This document shows, one piece after another, positions 22,841 to 31,741 of a stretch of DNA of 38,754 nucleotides. The notes under the pieces are model-generated. The model had not been told where the DNA came from and did no database searches. It worked only from the letters and a program-made list of their open reading frames with translations. A program made the translations under genes and the position numbers. Location: the NCBI GenBank assembly GCA_003560665.1, contig PWKK01000030.1:1-38754 (forward strand), in the 5' to 3' direction. Positions within the stretch are counted from its first letter, which is position 1, and each line of letters begins with the position of its first letter. The stretch is from Candidatus Nealsoniibacteriota bacterium. GTDB taxonomy: Bacteria > Patescibacteriota > Minisyncoccia > Minisyncoccales > PWPS01.

Positions 22841-23781
22841 TTCTTGGAAGAAAGATCTAATGTTGTAACTGTGCTCCGGTAGACGGGAGCCTTTTTGTTC
22901 TTCTTTTTTCTTGAAAAAGAGAAAAGAAAGAAGATTAACAGAAACAACCCGACACCGGAAAAAATTAAGAATTCTCTGGGTATGATCCAAAAATAAATTG
23001 TATCTTGAATGTCTCTTCTCGCTTCTTCCCCGTATTCTCCTATCAAAACCGCCTTGTACTGACCAAAGCCACCCTTTGCATCCCAGCTGATTTCAAATGT
23101 TTCTTTTTTCCCCGCTTCAACAAACAATCCTTTTTCGTTAATCGGCAGAGAATCAAGCTCTTTTCCGTGCCTGCTTTTGTAGATAATAACGGATCCGTAC
23201 GGTTTTAACTCTCTGTTTCCGATATTTTCCACCATCAGGGAAAAGTCAACCGCCGAATCATAAAACGATTCTTTGTCGGAACGGAAGTTTATCAGTTGCA
23301 TTCTTTCGACTATGTCCTCTTTTACATCGATATTGATTAGTGTTTCAGGATAATTAAACCTCACTGCATTCCTCCTTGCTTCATCTTCAGTGCTTCCTCT
23401 GGCAAAAACGACAACGGCATAGTATTTTCCCGGCTCTGCATCGTTATCAATCCGAACGGTGAGTTGCAGCTCTTCTTCCTCTTCCGGGTTAATATCCATC
23501 CGACTCCGTCTAATATTAATCCAAGAAGACAAAAAAGATTCTTGCTCGAGAGGGTTTTTTTCGCGAAGAATTCTTCCTTCTTCCACAGAGACATCTTTTA
23601 CTAACGGATACAAACGCGTTCTTCTTTGTCCTTCGTTTTTAACGTTTATCGTAAAATCAAATCCGTCACGTACACTACCCTCTCCACTTATAACAGAGGG
23701 GTAGACAACAATTTCTGCCTCTCCTTTTCCGGGAAAAGAAAGAAAGAGGGCGAGAAAAATTAGAAAATAATATTTCTTCAT
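22837..23781 (-). CDS. DUF916-like membrane-anchored surface protein 2
   Basis: This second member of the triplet has 314 residues. A signal peptide (MKKYYFLIFLALFLSFPGKGEA) leads into an Ig-like domain with INVKNEGQRRTRLYPLVKDV. A second domain has FSLMVENIGNRELKPYGSV, and a membrane helix follows YFWIIPREFLIF. The cytoplasmic tail is basic (SRKKKNKKAPVYRS). It is more divergent than the other two in the first domain. It begins one base after the upstream gene's stop and overlaps the next by four bases, so the three are surely co-translated. Confidence 0.78.
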   Translation of the reverse strand: MKKYYFLIFLALFLSFPGKGEAEIVVYPSVISGEGSVRDGFDFTINVKNEGQRRTRLYPLVKDVSVEEGRILREKNPLEQESFLSSWINIRRSRMDINPEEEEELQLTVRIDNDAEPGKYYAVVVFARGSTEDEARRNAVRFNYPETLINIDVKEDIVERMQLINFRSDKESFYDSAVDFSLMVENIGNRELKPYGSVIIYKSRHGKELDSLPINEKGLFVEAGKKETFEISWDAKGGFGQYKAVLIGEYGEEARRDIQDTIYFWIIPREFLIFSGVGLFLLIFFLFSFSRKKKNKKAPVYRSTVTTLDLSSKK

Positions 23782-23782
23782 G

Positions 23783-24931
23783 CTATGCGAAAAATAAGAA
23801 AAACATCAAACCACCCGTTAAAACAACGGCAATTGCTATCGCGGCAAAAACGAGGAAAGAGCTTAGAGGTGAAGATGGTTCTTTTTCTTTTTTCCTCTTC
23901 TCCTCCCTGTTTTTTAGTACGGCTTTTTCTCTTGCTCCCAACTTCCCGGTATCTTCTTCTAGTCCTGCTTGTCGGAGTACTTCCCGTACGGCTTTGTCCT
24001 TATACCATTTGGTAACAAGAGTAATAATTATAATTAGAACAAGAAGACCTACTCCCGCCGGGATAACTACATCCCACGGTATTATCCAAAATGTTGTCTG
24101 TGCGGTAACGGTCCTGATACCCACCCCCGTATCACCACCCAAACCACCAAAACTTAAGACAAGAGTGGCGGTATACTTACCCAATCCAAAATCATCTTCC
24201 CACGTGTTTTCAAAGCGCCGAATAGAGTCCGGTAAGGCGTTCGCCCCGGCTTCATTTACGGGCAAAGCCGCTACCTGAGAGCCACGCATGCTCTCTATCT
24301 TGATTGTTCCAACGGGTTTAACGTGAACGTTGCCCAGATTCTCTACTCTTGTTGTAAAATTAACGACAAAAGGGTTTTCGTAAAAGTTGTAATCGGTGGT
24401 AAACTCTCTGATTCGTGCCTCGTAGTGTGCATCTCCTTTAACCTGAAAAAGAACCAAAACTCCCACCTGATGGGTAAGCGCAATCACGCTTCCTTCTCCC
24501 TCCTTTATTTCCGGAGCTTTAGGGCCGAAAACAACTGCTCCATAGTATCCTCCGGGTCCGACGTTTTGGGGAACACGAAAATTCACCTGTACTTGTTTTT
24601 TTTCTCGAGGCGCAAAAGTCATTCCTTCATCCGGTATGTCCACCCAACTACTTAAAAACGGTCCTTCTTGCGTCCCGATAGGAAGAAGCCTCACCGAACC
24701 TCTTTCTCCTCTTGGAGCAAAATCCATCACAAAAGTGTGAAAGGTTTGTACTTCATCGGAAGCGTTGGTGACGGTAATAAAGTTAGTTACTCTTTCTCCC
24801 GGCTCAACAACCTCTTCTATCCTGAAAGGGCTCGCCTCAACCACCGCATCTACCGTAGGTTTTTCCAAAAAACCGAAAGAAAATACCAATAGAAAAAAAG
24901 AGAAAAAAAGTATTTTTATTTTCATAATCAA
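23783..24931 (-). CDS. DUF916-like membrane-anchored surface protein 3
   Basis: This is the first gene of the triplet, with 382 residues. A signal peptide (about 1-29) is followed by a DUF916-like domain (SPFRIEEVVEPGERVTNFIT; VNFRVPQNVGPGGYYGAVVF). A second beta domain contains VENLGNVHVKPVGTIKI, and a membrane helix follows TFWIIPWDVVI. A 60-residue charged cytoplasmic region (KWYKDKAVREVLRQAGLEED onward) ends in another hydrophobic helix at the C-terminus. The extra helix distinguishes it from its two neighbours. It has a promoter at 24952-24979, just beyond the terminator of the WxL-like gene. Confidence 0.8.
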   Translation of the reverse strand: MIMKIKILFFSFFLLVFSFGFLEKPTVDAVVEASPFRIEEVVEPGERVTNFITVTNASDEVQTFHTFVMDFAPRGERGSVRLLPIGTQEGPFLSSWVDIPDEGMTFAPREKKQVQVNFRVPQNVGPGGYYGAVVFGPKAPEIKEGEGSVIALTHQVGVLVLFQVKGDAHYEARIREFTTDYNFYENPFVVNFTTRVENLGNVHVKPVGTIKIESMRGSQVAALPVNEAGANALPDSIRRFENTWEDDFGLGKYTATLVLSFGGLGGDTGVGIRTVTAQTTFWIIPWDVVIPAGVGLLVLIIIITLVTKWYKDKAVREVLRQAGLEEDTGKLGAREKAVLKNREEKRKKEKEPSSPLSSFLVFAAIAIAVVLTGGLMFFLFFA

Positions 24932-24951
24932 AACAAATTAAACTAATCTGT

Positions 24952-24979
24952 ATTTTACAGAAATTCCCATAAAATGCAA
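24952..24979 (-). promoter_or_regulatory. Promoter for the DUF916-like operon
   Basis: TTGCAT, a 16-bp spacer and TAAAAT lie on the minus strand. The -35 box abuts the hairpin of the preceding terminator, so termination and re-initiation are packed into about 65 bases. Confidence 0.5.
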
Positions 24980-25016
24980 AGAGCTTCTTTTGCCACAATC
25001 GGCTAAAAGAAGCTCT
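24980..25016 (-). terminator. Strong hairpin after the WxL-like gene
   Basis: AGAGCTTCTTTTGCC pairs with GGC(T)AAAAGAAGCTCT: 15 bp with one bulged base and a 6-base loop. On the minus strand it is followed by TTTGCATTTTA, a weak T-run. It should trim transcription after the WxL-like gene and leave the DUF916 genes at lower expression. Confidence 0.65.
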
Positions 25017-25037
25017 CTTTAACTCTCTCTTTAAAAA

Positions 25038-26096
25038 CTAGAATGTAGGAGTTGCTATATAGGTTAGTGTGTTGGTGTACTCACCTGCAGGCTGAAGATC
25101 ACTAATCTCTATCTGGTACCCAACACGAGTTGTTCCAGCGTGCAGTGTCTCTCCATCTGAGGGACCAACATGACACATAATCTCTTCGGGAGTGTCTCCA
25201 TCAAATCCAGCCCAAACATTACTACCAAAATATCCATCTGCTCCATCAAGCTCAAGACAGTTTTCGTCAACCTGAACATCTTCAGTGGTAAACCCGAAGT
25301 GTCCCCAAGTATCTGGATCAGCCAACTGGCCACCAGGACCCGCCCAAGTCGCTGCTGCACTTGTTGCTACTGGTGTGCCATCTAAGAAACTTTTAATGGT
25401 ATCTCCTCCCGGACTGGTTAAGTCCTGGTCCTGGAAAACGGTTACCGAGTAACCCTCAGAAGCGTTGGTTGATACTGTCAAATCCTGAGCGGCAGCCAAA
25501 GGTGTTTCCGTATCAAGAGTTCCAAACTCAATACTGGTAGCGGTAGTGGTTATATCAATATTTCTCTCACCGTGCAAATCATCTGCCTCTTCACCCACAC
25601 CCTCAACGGTAAAAGAAAGAAGAGCACTAACTCTTGCGGTTACCACTACCGGTTCAATGATAGCAAACATCGCGTTACCCCACTCTCCCGTATCAGCCTG
25701 AAGCTCAACAACATAAGTGTCGGCTTCTCCTTCTGTCGTTGTTTTCCCAGGATTTGTTACTGTGAAAGTAACAGTATCTGTTGCACTGAGATCTGTACAA
25801 GTATAAACCTCATTTGCAGTGTCTTCTGCACAACCCCCAGAATCTGTTATTGCACCACCATTGCTATTGAAATCTTCCTCAAAAGTAAACACTACTTCGC
25901 CTTCAAAAGCATCACCATCAAAGGGGTCTTGAAACTGGAAATCAAAAACGTACTCGACTCCCGTCGCATCTGGTGCCGAGTCGGAAATGGTAACTCTTGC
26001 ATAAGAATCGGTAGCCAATCCTTCAAAACCAACCATCGAAATCGTCATTGCAAGAACAAGTGACAAAACTAAAAATTTTCCTAAAGTCTTTTTCAT
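25038..26096 (-). CDS. WxL-like secreted surface protein
   Basis: The 352 residues open with a signal peptide (MKKTLGKFLVLSLVLAMTISM). They continue as acidic, Thr/Ser-rich beta sequence with almost no lysine after the signal, typical of S-layer-like or cell-wall proteins. The C-terminal half (about 165-352: VSALLSFTVEG, NASEGYSVTVFQDQDL, ending AGEYTNTLTYIATPTF) resembles WxL-type C-terminal domains in layout but has no literal pair of WxL motifs. The WxL assignment therefore rests largely on its DUF916-like neighbours. The related protein at 36980-37633 ends in the same way (DYTDTITVTATAG). Its own promoter, 5' leader hairpin and downstream terminator suggest strong, separate expression as a major surface protein. 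Confidence 0.68.
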   Translation of the reverse strand: MKKTLGKFLVLSLVLAMTISMVGFEGLATDSYARVTISDSAPDATGVEYVFDFQFQDPFDGDAFEGEVVFTFEEDFNSNGGAITDSGGCAEDTANEVYTCTDLSATDTVTFTVTNPGKTTTEGEADTYVVELQADTGEWGNAMFAIIEPVVVTARVSALLSFTVEGVGEEADDLHGERNIDITTTATSIEFGTLDTETPLAAAQDLTVSTNASEGYSVTVFQDQDLTSPGGDTIKSFLDGTPVATSAAATWAGPGGQLADPDTWGHFGFTTEDVQVDENCLELDGADGYFGSNVWAGFDGDTPEEIMCHVGPSDGETLHAGTTRVGYQIEISDLQPAGEYTNTLTYIATPTF

Positions 26097-26165
26097 GTTT
26101 TTTAATAATTTATATTTTTTTTCTAATTATACTAACCTTTATATTCCCTCCTTCGACCTTTCTCG

Positions 26166-26189
26166 TTTTCTGCGCTTCTTCGCAGAAAA
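26166..26189 (-). promoter_or_regulatory. Perfect hairpin in the 5' leader of the WxL-like gene
   Basis: TTTTCTGCG and CGCAGAAAA form a 9-bp perfect stem around six bases. It lies about 70 bases before the start codon and downstream of the promoter at 26216-26243. Possible mRNA-stabilising element; it is too far from the start codon to mask the ribosome site directly. Confidence 0.5.
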
Positions 26190-26215
26190 GGAGAGAGACG
26201 ATCTTCATTGTGTCA

Positions 26216-26243
26216 ATTCTATTGGAGATAAAAATTTTGTCAA
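26216..26243 (-). promoter_or_regulatory. Promoter for the WxL-like gene
   Basis: Consensus TTGACA, a 16-bp spacer and TAGAAT on the minus strand, giving a leader of about 110 nt. The 26097-26373 gap otherwise separates two divergent genes and shows no convincing plus-strand promoter to me. Confidence 0.6.
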
Positions 26244-26373
26244 TAGTTTTTCCCCTTTTTTTCCACATTCTTTCCACGGAGTTTTACCCGATCAAGAGAA
26301 GAGTATTCCCATTTATCGGATATATGGTAAGATGTATGCAAGAATTTAAGGGAAAAAAGTATAAGGTTAAATT

Positions 26374-27753
26374 GTGAAATCTATGAAAAAAACAAATAAA
26401 AACAGTAATCTTTTTCCTTTTTATGCGGGATTAGTTGCTTTTCTCTTCTTGTTTGCAACCTCTCTCTACTTTTTGGAAGAAAAATCGGTAGCGGCTCAAG
26501 AAGGTGCTTCTTTGAGAGGAGACAGCCCTTTTACAAAGCTTCTTACGGAACCCTATTTCAATATCAAGTCAAATGCGGGCATTGAAGGAACTCTTTCTGC
26601 GAGAGGAGCGGTAAGGGCCCCTGTCTTCGATATAGCTTCACAAGGATTTAGAGGAAGAGTTTACACGGCCGGACTTACCGAAGAAAGAAGATATTTTTTC
26701 CCTGATCTTTCAGGAGAAATATGCCTAACTGCCGGTAACTGTGAGTTTGCTCCCACCGGTATTCCCAACAGACTGGCCAAGTTTACCGAAGAAGGACTCA
26801 CTGCTTCTTCTGTCACCGACCTTGATACAACCACCGGTGTCGGAATAGCAAACCCGGCATACCGCCTTCATGTAGGGGGAAGGATTCAAGCCGAAGGAGA
26901 TATTTGTACGGATTTGGGTGGAGGATTTTGCTTAAGTTCAGTGGGAGAAGGACAAGAGTCTTTCTCTGAATCAATCGTAGACGGAGAGGGTAGTCTTTCC
27001 TACATTCCTCTGTGGAGAAACGACCGAAATTTAGGTGATTCGATAATCCGCCAAAGCGAAGGAAACATCGGTATCGGAACCTCCCCGGTAAACAAGTTGG
27101 ATGTTGCAGGAACAGTGAGAATGCTCGGCTTTCGACTACCGGTCAATCCTACGGACGGATACGGTTTGATGACCGACGATCGTGGTTTTGGAACCTGGAA
27201 ACCGGTTCTCACTCCCGAAGGAACAAGAGCCGATGTTGCCGAAAGATTTGAAATCAACCCTCTTTGCAAAGAAAAAGGAAACTGTCCCAAGCCGGGAGAT
27301 GTTGTTTCTATAACAAACAAAGGATTTATCGAAAAATCAACTGTTCCTTACGACTCGAAATTAGTCGGTATCATTTCCACCGACCCGGAACTAACTCTTA
27401 ACACAGCTCTGGATTTAAAACTATCAAGACCGGTTGCACTGATTGGAAGAGTTCCCACAAAAGTGTCTCTTGAAAACGGAGATGTGTCCGCTGGAGATTT
27501 TCTAACATCTTCATCCATTCCCGGCGTAGCGATGAAAGCAGTCGCTTCGGGAAGAGTTGTCGGTATCGCGCTAGAGTCACTGTCTTCCAGAGAAACATCC
27601 TCGGGAATAGGAGAAATTAACGTATTAATAAACCTTCATTATAACGAAAAAAACTCTTCTGAAGAGTCTTTAAAGATAACCGACAAAGAAACCGGAAAAA
27701 AATACTGTCTTGAAATAAGGGGAGGAGAAATGGTCAAGTCTCTTTGTGAATAA
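26374..27753 (+). CDS. Tail-fibre-like surface protein with a C-terminal beta domain shared with the c-like ATPase protein
   Basis: This is the only convincing plus-strand gene. The 459 residues start with a membrane anchor/signal (about 15-35; a GTG with AAGG seven bases upstream, or the ATG at 26383). Repeats of the phage tail-fibre/adhesin kind follow (GVGIANPAYRLHVGGRIQAEG, NIGIGTSPVNKLDVAGTVRM). The C-terminal beta domain (about 300-430) contains KLVGIISTDPE, VALIGRVPTKV, GDVSAGDFLTSSSIPGVAMKA and GRVVGIALES. This domain resembles the auto-processing or chaperone-like domains at the ends of fibre proteins. The same pattern forms the ectodomain of the c-like protein at 33182-33982. It converges on the epsilon gene with four bases between stop codons. 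Extracellular fibre or adhesin is the best guess. Confidence 0.7.
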   Translation: MKSMKKTNKNSNLFPFYAGLVAFLFLFATSLYFLEEKSVAAQEGASLRGDSPFTKLLTEPYFNIKSNAGIEGTLSARGAVRAPVFDIASQGFRGRVYTAGLTEERRYFFPDLSGEICLTAGNCEFAPTGIPNRLAKFTEEGLTASSVTDLDTTTGVGIANPAYRLHVGGRIQAEGDICTDLGGGFCLSSVGEGQESFSESIVDGEGSLSYIPLWRNDRNLGDSIIRQSEGNIGIGTSPVNKLDVAGTVRMLGFRLPVNPTDGYGLMTDDRGFGTWKPVLTPEGTRADVAERFEINPLCKEKGNCPKPGDVVSITNKGFIEKSTVPYDSKLVGIISTDPELTLNTALDLKLSRPVALIGRVPTKVSLENGDVSAGDFLTSSSIPGVAMKAVASGRVVGIALESLSSRETSSGIGEINVLINLHYNEKNSSEESLKITDKETGKKYCLEIRGGEMVKSLCE

Positions 27754-27757
27754 AAAG

Positions 27758-28021
27758 CTACAGTCCTAAAAATATATCTACCTTGTTCTCACGAACCTCC
27801 AGCACCCCTCTCTCAAACTGATAACTCTTTTCTTCTTTGTTTTCGTTGTAAATAACAACGTTACCGAAAATAAGGGTGATAAAGTTGGTGTGATAAGGAA
27901 GAACGTCAAACTTTCCCACTCCGTTTTCCGAAGAAACGGCAACCGCTTTGCTTTTAAATATATCTTTTTCCAAGACTGCGGAAAAAAATACTCTTACCTG
28001 AAGAAGTTCTTTGTTTTCCAT
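27758..28021 (-). CDS. atpC: F1-type ATPase epsilon subunit, N-terminal domain only
   Basis: Epsilon sits at the foot of the rotor and contacts gamma and the c-ring. The 87 residues cover just the beta-sandwich domain (SSENGVGKFDVLPYHTNFITLI; FERGVLEVRENKVDIFLGL), ending where the usual two-helix inhibitory domain would begin (normal length about 130-140). Loss of that domain removes epsilon-type inhibition of ATP hydrolysis. It starts three bases after the beta stop and is the last gene of the string. Confidence 0.85.
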   Translation of the reverse strand: MENKELLQVRVFFSAVLEKDIFKSKAVAVSSENGVGKFDVLPYHTNFITLIFGNVVIYNENKEEKSYQFERGVLEVRENKVDIFLGL

Positions 28022-28024
28022 AAA

Positions 28025-29422
28025 CTACTTCTCTAATTCGTTTATACCTCCGATATACAAAAATTTTTCCGGAAGAACATCATCTAAATCTCCTTTCAAA
28101 ATAGCTTCCACACCTTGAACCGTTTCTTCCACCTTTACATACTTTCCGGGTTTTCCGGTTTGATTTTCAACAACAGAAAAGGTTTGGGTCATAAAGTTAA
28201 GTATCTTTTGTGCCCGGTGATAAATAGTCCTGTTTTCAACGGAAAGCTCCGCTTCACCGACAATGGAAACTATCTGCTCTAAGTTTTTGTGCTGTTCTAA
28301 CACTTTCTTCGCCTCTAGAAAAAGATCGTGATGTTTTTGCCCGACAATATTGGGTGTAACCGAGGTTGAAGAAGAAGCAAGAAAGTCTATCGCCGGATAA
28401 CGTCCTTCTTGATAGATGTCACGAGAAAGAACGGCGTTAGAGTCAAAATAGGGCAGTATCGCCTGAACGCCGGCATCTGTTATGTCGTCTGCAGGAACAT
28501 AAACCGCCTGAACGCTGGTTATTCCTCCACTTTTAGTGGAGACCAGTCGTTCTTCAAGATTCCCTATCTCGCTTTTTAGTGTTGACTGGTATCCTCCTTC
28601 GGAAGGAATATCACCGAGCATCATTGACAGTTCGTTACCTGCTTGCAGGAATCGGTAAATGTTATCGATAAAGACAAATGTGTCTTGCCCGAGAGAGTCT
28701 CGAAAATACTCGGCGATGGTTGCTGTAACGTAGCCCACATTCGCTCTAACCGAAGCTGCTTCGTCCATCTGCCCGTAAACCAAAACCGCCGACGGCAAAA
28801 CTCCCACCTCTTTTAGTGTTTCGTACAACTCGTGCCCTTCTCTAATTCTCTCTCCCAGTCCGCCAAAGACCATTAAGCTTTTCTGATGAAAAACAACATT
28901 GTGCATCAGCTCTATCAAGAGAATCGTCTTCCCTACTCCCGCTCCTCCGAAAAGACCTATCTCTTCTCCTTTCACCAGCGGGGTGAAAAAATCAATCGCC
29001 TTTATTCCTGTTTGGACAACGCTTTCTCCCGAGACAACCTCTTCATAGGCCAGTTTTCTGTAAATCGGCCACTTTTCTTTCGTTTCTACCGGTAAGCTTC
29101 CGTCACGTGGGTTTCCGAAAACATCAACTACTTTTCCCAAAAGCTCTTTTCCGACGGGAACCTTTAACGGCTCTTTTGTTCTTAAAACTTTCGCCCCTCG
29201 AAATATCTTTTTAAATCCCGAAAGAACAACACAGGAACAGATAAATGTTTGATCAACAGAGACACGATGAACCTCAAGCAAAACATCTTCATTGTCCTTC
29301 AATACCAAAATCTCTCTCAGGAAAGGAGATTTTTCATACATCTCAATCTCCACCACTTCTCCGTGAATAGCACGAATATATCCTTCGCCACTCCCTGATA
29401 ATTTTTCTTCATTTACTTCCAT
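28025..29422 (-). CDS. atpD: F1-type ATPase beta subunit
   Basis: This is the catalytic subunit. The 465 residues carry Walker A GGAGVGKT at 159-166, the catalytic-glutamate segment GLGERIREGHELY, Walker B TFVFIDNIYRF and VQAVYVPADDITD, so nucleotide hydrolysis should be intact. Divergent points are visible. The DELSEED lever that pushes gamma reads AELSVEN, losing several acidic residues. YPAVDPLDSTSR is replaced by YPAIDFLASSST, and LVYGQMNEPPGAR by LVYGQMDEAASVR. These match neither typical bacterial ATP synthase nor V-type subunits exactly and suggest a specialised lineage. The gene overlaps gamma by ten bases. Confidence 0.93.
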   Translation of the reverse strand: MEVNEEKLSGSGEGYIRAIHGEVVEIEMYEKSPFLREILVLKDNEDVLLEVHRVSVDQTFICSCVVLSGFKKIFRGAKVLRTKEPLKVPVGKELLGKVVDVFGNPRDGSLPVETKEKWPIYRKLAYEEVVSGESVVQTGIKAIDFFTPLVKGEEIGLFGGAGVGKTILLIELMHNVVFHQKSLMVFGGLGERIREGHELYETLKEVGVLPSAVLVYGQMDEAASVRANVGYVTATIAEYFRDSLGQDTFVFIDNIYRFLQAGNELSMMLGDIPSEGGYQSTLKSEIGNLEERLVSTKSGGITSVQAVYVPADDITDAGVQAILPYFDSNAVLSRDIYQEGRYPAIDFLASSSTSVTPNIVGQKHHDLFLEAKKVLEQHKNLEQIVSIVGEAELSVENRTIYHRAQKILNFMTQTFSVVENQTGKPGKYVKVEETVQGVEAILKGDLDDVLPEKFLYIGGINELEK

Positions 29423-30252
29423 AGGTGATACGGAATTACAATTTCTAATTGTTTTTTATCAACTATTCTTTTGTTTATTTTATTCCACGTACTTTCAAGT
29501 TTTTTTCTCCTTTCTTTTGCGTTTTCTCCTGCACGGTGCATTGCAACCATCCTTGTTGCGTGCCTCGACAAACGGTGCTCTAAAAAGGCTTGGTTGAAAA
29601 AAGCGGCAATTAATTCTTTTTCAAAAAACTCTAAAACTGCTTCCGGTGAGGGTTCAAAAAGATAGCTGGGAATACTTTCATCATCTTTCGGATTTTTAGC
29701 TTCCGCGGAAATATTGGTTGCCCCCACCTCTTGGGACAGTATTGTTTTAAATCTTCCGTGAAAAGCAATAATCGTATCGTAATTCTTGATAAAATCAATA
29801 ACTTTCTTTAACTCTTCTTCGGTGGGATTTTCGTCATCTAGGTTAAAGTAGGAAAATTTCGTATCCGGATTACTCTTTTCAACAAGATTCTTGCCCACTT
29901 CTCCTATTATCACTAAATCACTTTCTTTGTTTTTTAAAAAAGCAAAAACACTGCGCCAAACATCCAAAATCAAGGATCCGTAAAATCTTGAATTGGCAGA
30001 GAAAAAAACAGAGACTGTTTTTTCTTTTTTCTGGGCAACAACTTCCTCATCTTTTCCTTCTTTTTCGGCAAGATAGGACTTTTTTGCAATAGAGCACATC
30101 CTTGAAAGTTCTTCGATAAAATCTCTGTTTTTCAGTGCTCTTCCCCGAATATCGTTCATCTCTTTTTGTGAAACCTCACGGTAAGTCGCGGTAATTACTC
30201 CAATAGCAGAGACCGCTTTTAACTTTTCTTTAATTTTGCGAAAGTTTGCCAC
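29413..30252 (-). CDS. atpG: F1-type ATPase gamma subunit
   Basis: Gamma is the rotor shaft inside the alpha3beta3 head. The 279 residues keep the two terminal helices that form the coiled coil (MANFRKIKEKLKAVSAIGVITATYREV at the start; LSRHATRMVAMHRAGENAKERR near the end, with the conserved ARMVAM pattern) and a divergent central Rossmann-like part. The extreme C-terminus ends IVIPYHLWK instead of the usual ITEIVSGAAAL. Its position between alpha and beta is standard. Confidence 0.9.
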   Translation of the reverse strand: MANFRKIKEKLKAVSAIGVITATYREVSQKEMNDIRGRALKNRDFIEELSRMCSIAKKSYLAEKEGKDEEVVAQKKEKTVSVFFSANSRFYGSLILDVWRSVFAFLKNKESDLVIIGEVGKNLVEKSNPDTKFSYFNLDDENPTEEELKKVIDFIKNYDTIIAFHGRFKTILSQEVGATNISAEAKNPKDDESIPSYLFEPSPEAVLEFFEKELIAAFFNQAFLEHRLSRHATRMVAMHRAGENAKERRKKLESTWNKINKRIVDKKQLEIVIPYHLWK

Positions 30253-30271
30253 TATTTACAGCTTCTTAAGT

Positions 30272-31741
30272 TTATAAAAACCTTTCTATCCTCGGTGCTA
30301 GCTCCTCACAAAAGTCTTTTAACTCTTCTGCGTTTTTCATTCTTTTTATCTTTTCTTCAATTTCAAAAAAAAGCTCTCCTCGAACATTTTCAAATATTTT
30401 TTCAATTTCTTTTTTCATCGAACCGGGTGCAGAATCTTTCCAAAATCCCGAAAAAAGAAGTCCGAAAAGAAGAAACTGCATTGTCCGCGGAATTATCGTC
30501 TTAATGTCCTGATTTAAAAGTATTTCCATTTTTTTCCCGAAATCGAGTGCTTTCTGCTTTTCTTTGCTGAGCTCCGCTCCAAATTGTGCAACCTCCAGTG
30601 TTTTCCGATATTCTATCAACCTTTCTTCTATTTTTCCAACTATCTCTTTGTCTAAAGAATCTCTCGTCTGGTTTCCTACCCGCGATACCGAGAGAAAAGA
30701 ATTGACTGCCGGATAACGCCCTCTTTTTAATTCGTTGATATCGAAAAAAATGTGCCCGTCGGTCATCGAGAGAAGGTTTGTTTGAATGAATCCGGAAATA
30801 TCATTTTCCAGTGTTTCTGCAACCGGAAGCATCGTGATACTTGCAACTTTGTCGTGAGAGATTTTAACATTTCCCGCTCTTTCAATAATCGACGCATGAA
30901 TGTGGAAAATATCTCCCGGGTAAGCCTCTCTTCCCGGAGGGTTTTTCAACAAAAGCGATATCTCCCGGTAAGCTTTTGCGTGATTGCTAAGATCATCGAA
31001 AATAACAAAAACATCGTTTCCTTTATCGCGAAAATACTCGGCCACCGTTATGCCTGCAAACGGAGCGATGTAGTGGAGGGTAGAGGGATCGTTAGAAGGG
31101 GTGATCATCATCACCACTTTATCAAACACACCCTTTTCTCGAAGATAATCCTCCACTCCTTTCAACGCCGAGCTTTCTTTTCCGATTCCGACATAGACAC
31201 AAATCACTCCTTTCTTTACCTGATTGCACATTGTCTGAAGAAGAAAAGTTGTTTTTCCCGTTTTCGCATCACCGACAACCATCTCTCTTTGACCGTGACC
31301 GAGAGGAGAAAGCAAGTCAACAATCATCACCCCTGTTTCAAAGGGGCGACTCACAACTTCTCTTTTCGTAATTCCGGGAGCATCTCTCTCGAGAGGAAGA
31401 GGCGTTTTCTCTCCCGAGACAGGACCCACTCCGTCTATCGGTAGGCAAAGTGGATTAACTATCCTTCCTAAAAGATTATCGGAGATCTCGATACGGAAAA
31501 GATTATTTGTTCTTGAAACTCTTTCTCCTCCTCTTATCTCTCCCATTTCAAACATTAAAACCTCCGCCTTGCCTCTATCCATTCCAAAAACAACTCCTCT
31601 TTCTCCGTTCTCCGCAATAATCGCTTCTCCTTTTTTCAAAGAAGGAAGCCCGGAAACATAAATAATAGGGTTACTCGAGTGGATAACATAACCGACCTCT
31701 CCGGTTTTTTCCAAGTATTTTTTAAATTTTTCTTTACTCAT
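30272..31741 (-). CDS. atpA: F1-type ATPase alpha subunit
   Basis: This is the regulatory partner of beta, supplying the arginine finger. The 489 residues contain the P-loop GDAKTGKT (157-164; bacterial consensus GDRQTGKT), the Walker B region VFVIFDDLSNHAKAYRE, PPGREAYPGD and the arginine-finger segment LSVSRVG. The N-terminal helix that normally binds delta is shortened: only about 14 residues precede the first beta strand. The C-terminal domain is full. It overlaps delta by eight bases and precedes gamma by 20. Confidence 0.93.
   Translation of the reverse strand: MSKEKFKKYLEKTGEVGYVIHSSNPIIYVSGLPSLKKGEAIIAENGERGVVFGMDRGKAEVLMFEMGEIRGGERVSRTNNLFRIEISDNLLGRIVNPLCLPIDGVGPVSGEKTPLPLERDAPGITKREVVSRPFETGVMIVDLLSPLGHGQREMVVGDAKTGKTTFLLQTMCNQVKKGVICVYVGIGKESSALKGVEDYLREKGVFDKVVMMITPSNDPSTLHYIAPFAGITVAEYFRDKGNDVFVIFDDLSNHAKAYREISLLLKNPPGREAYPGDIFHIHASIIERAGNVKISHDKVASITMLPVAETLENDISGFIQTNLLSMTDGHIFFDINELKRGRYPAVNSFLSVSRVGNQTRDSLDKEIVGKIEERLIEYRKTLEVAQFGAELSKEKQKALDFGKKMEILLNQDIKTIIPRTMQFLLFGLLFSGFWKDSAPGSMKKEIEKIFENVRGELFFEIEEKIKRMKNAEELKDFCEELAPRIERFL

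Noticed and set aside
22840-22990. N-terminal extension of DUF916-like protein 1
   Set aside because: It lies inside the preceding gene in another frame; the ATG at 22840 gives a perfect signal peptide and an ATGA overlap.
30752-31444. 230-residue plus-strand ORF opposite the alpha subunit
   Set aside because: Antisense shadow; the minus frame has all alpha-subunit motifs.
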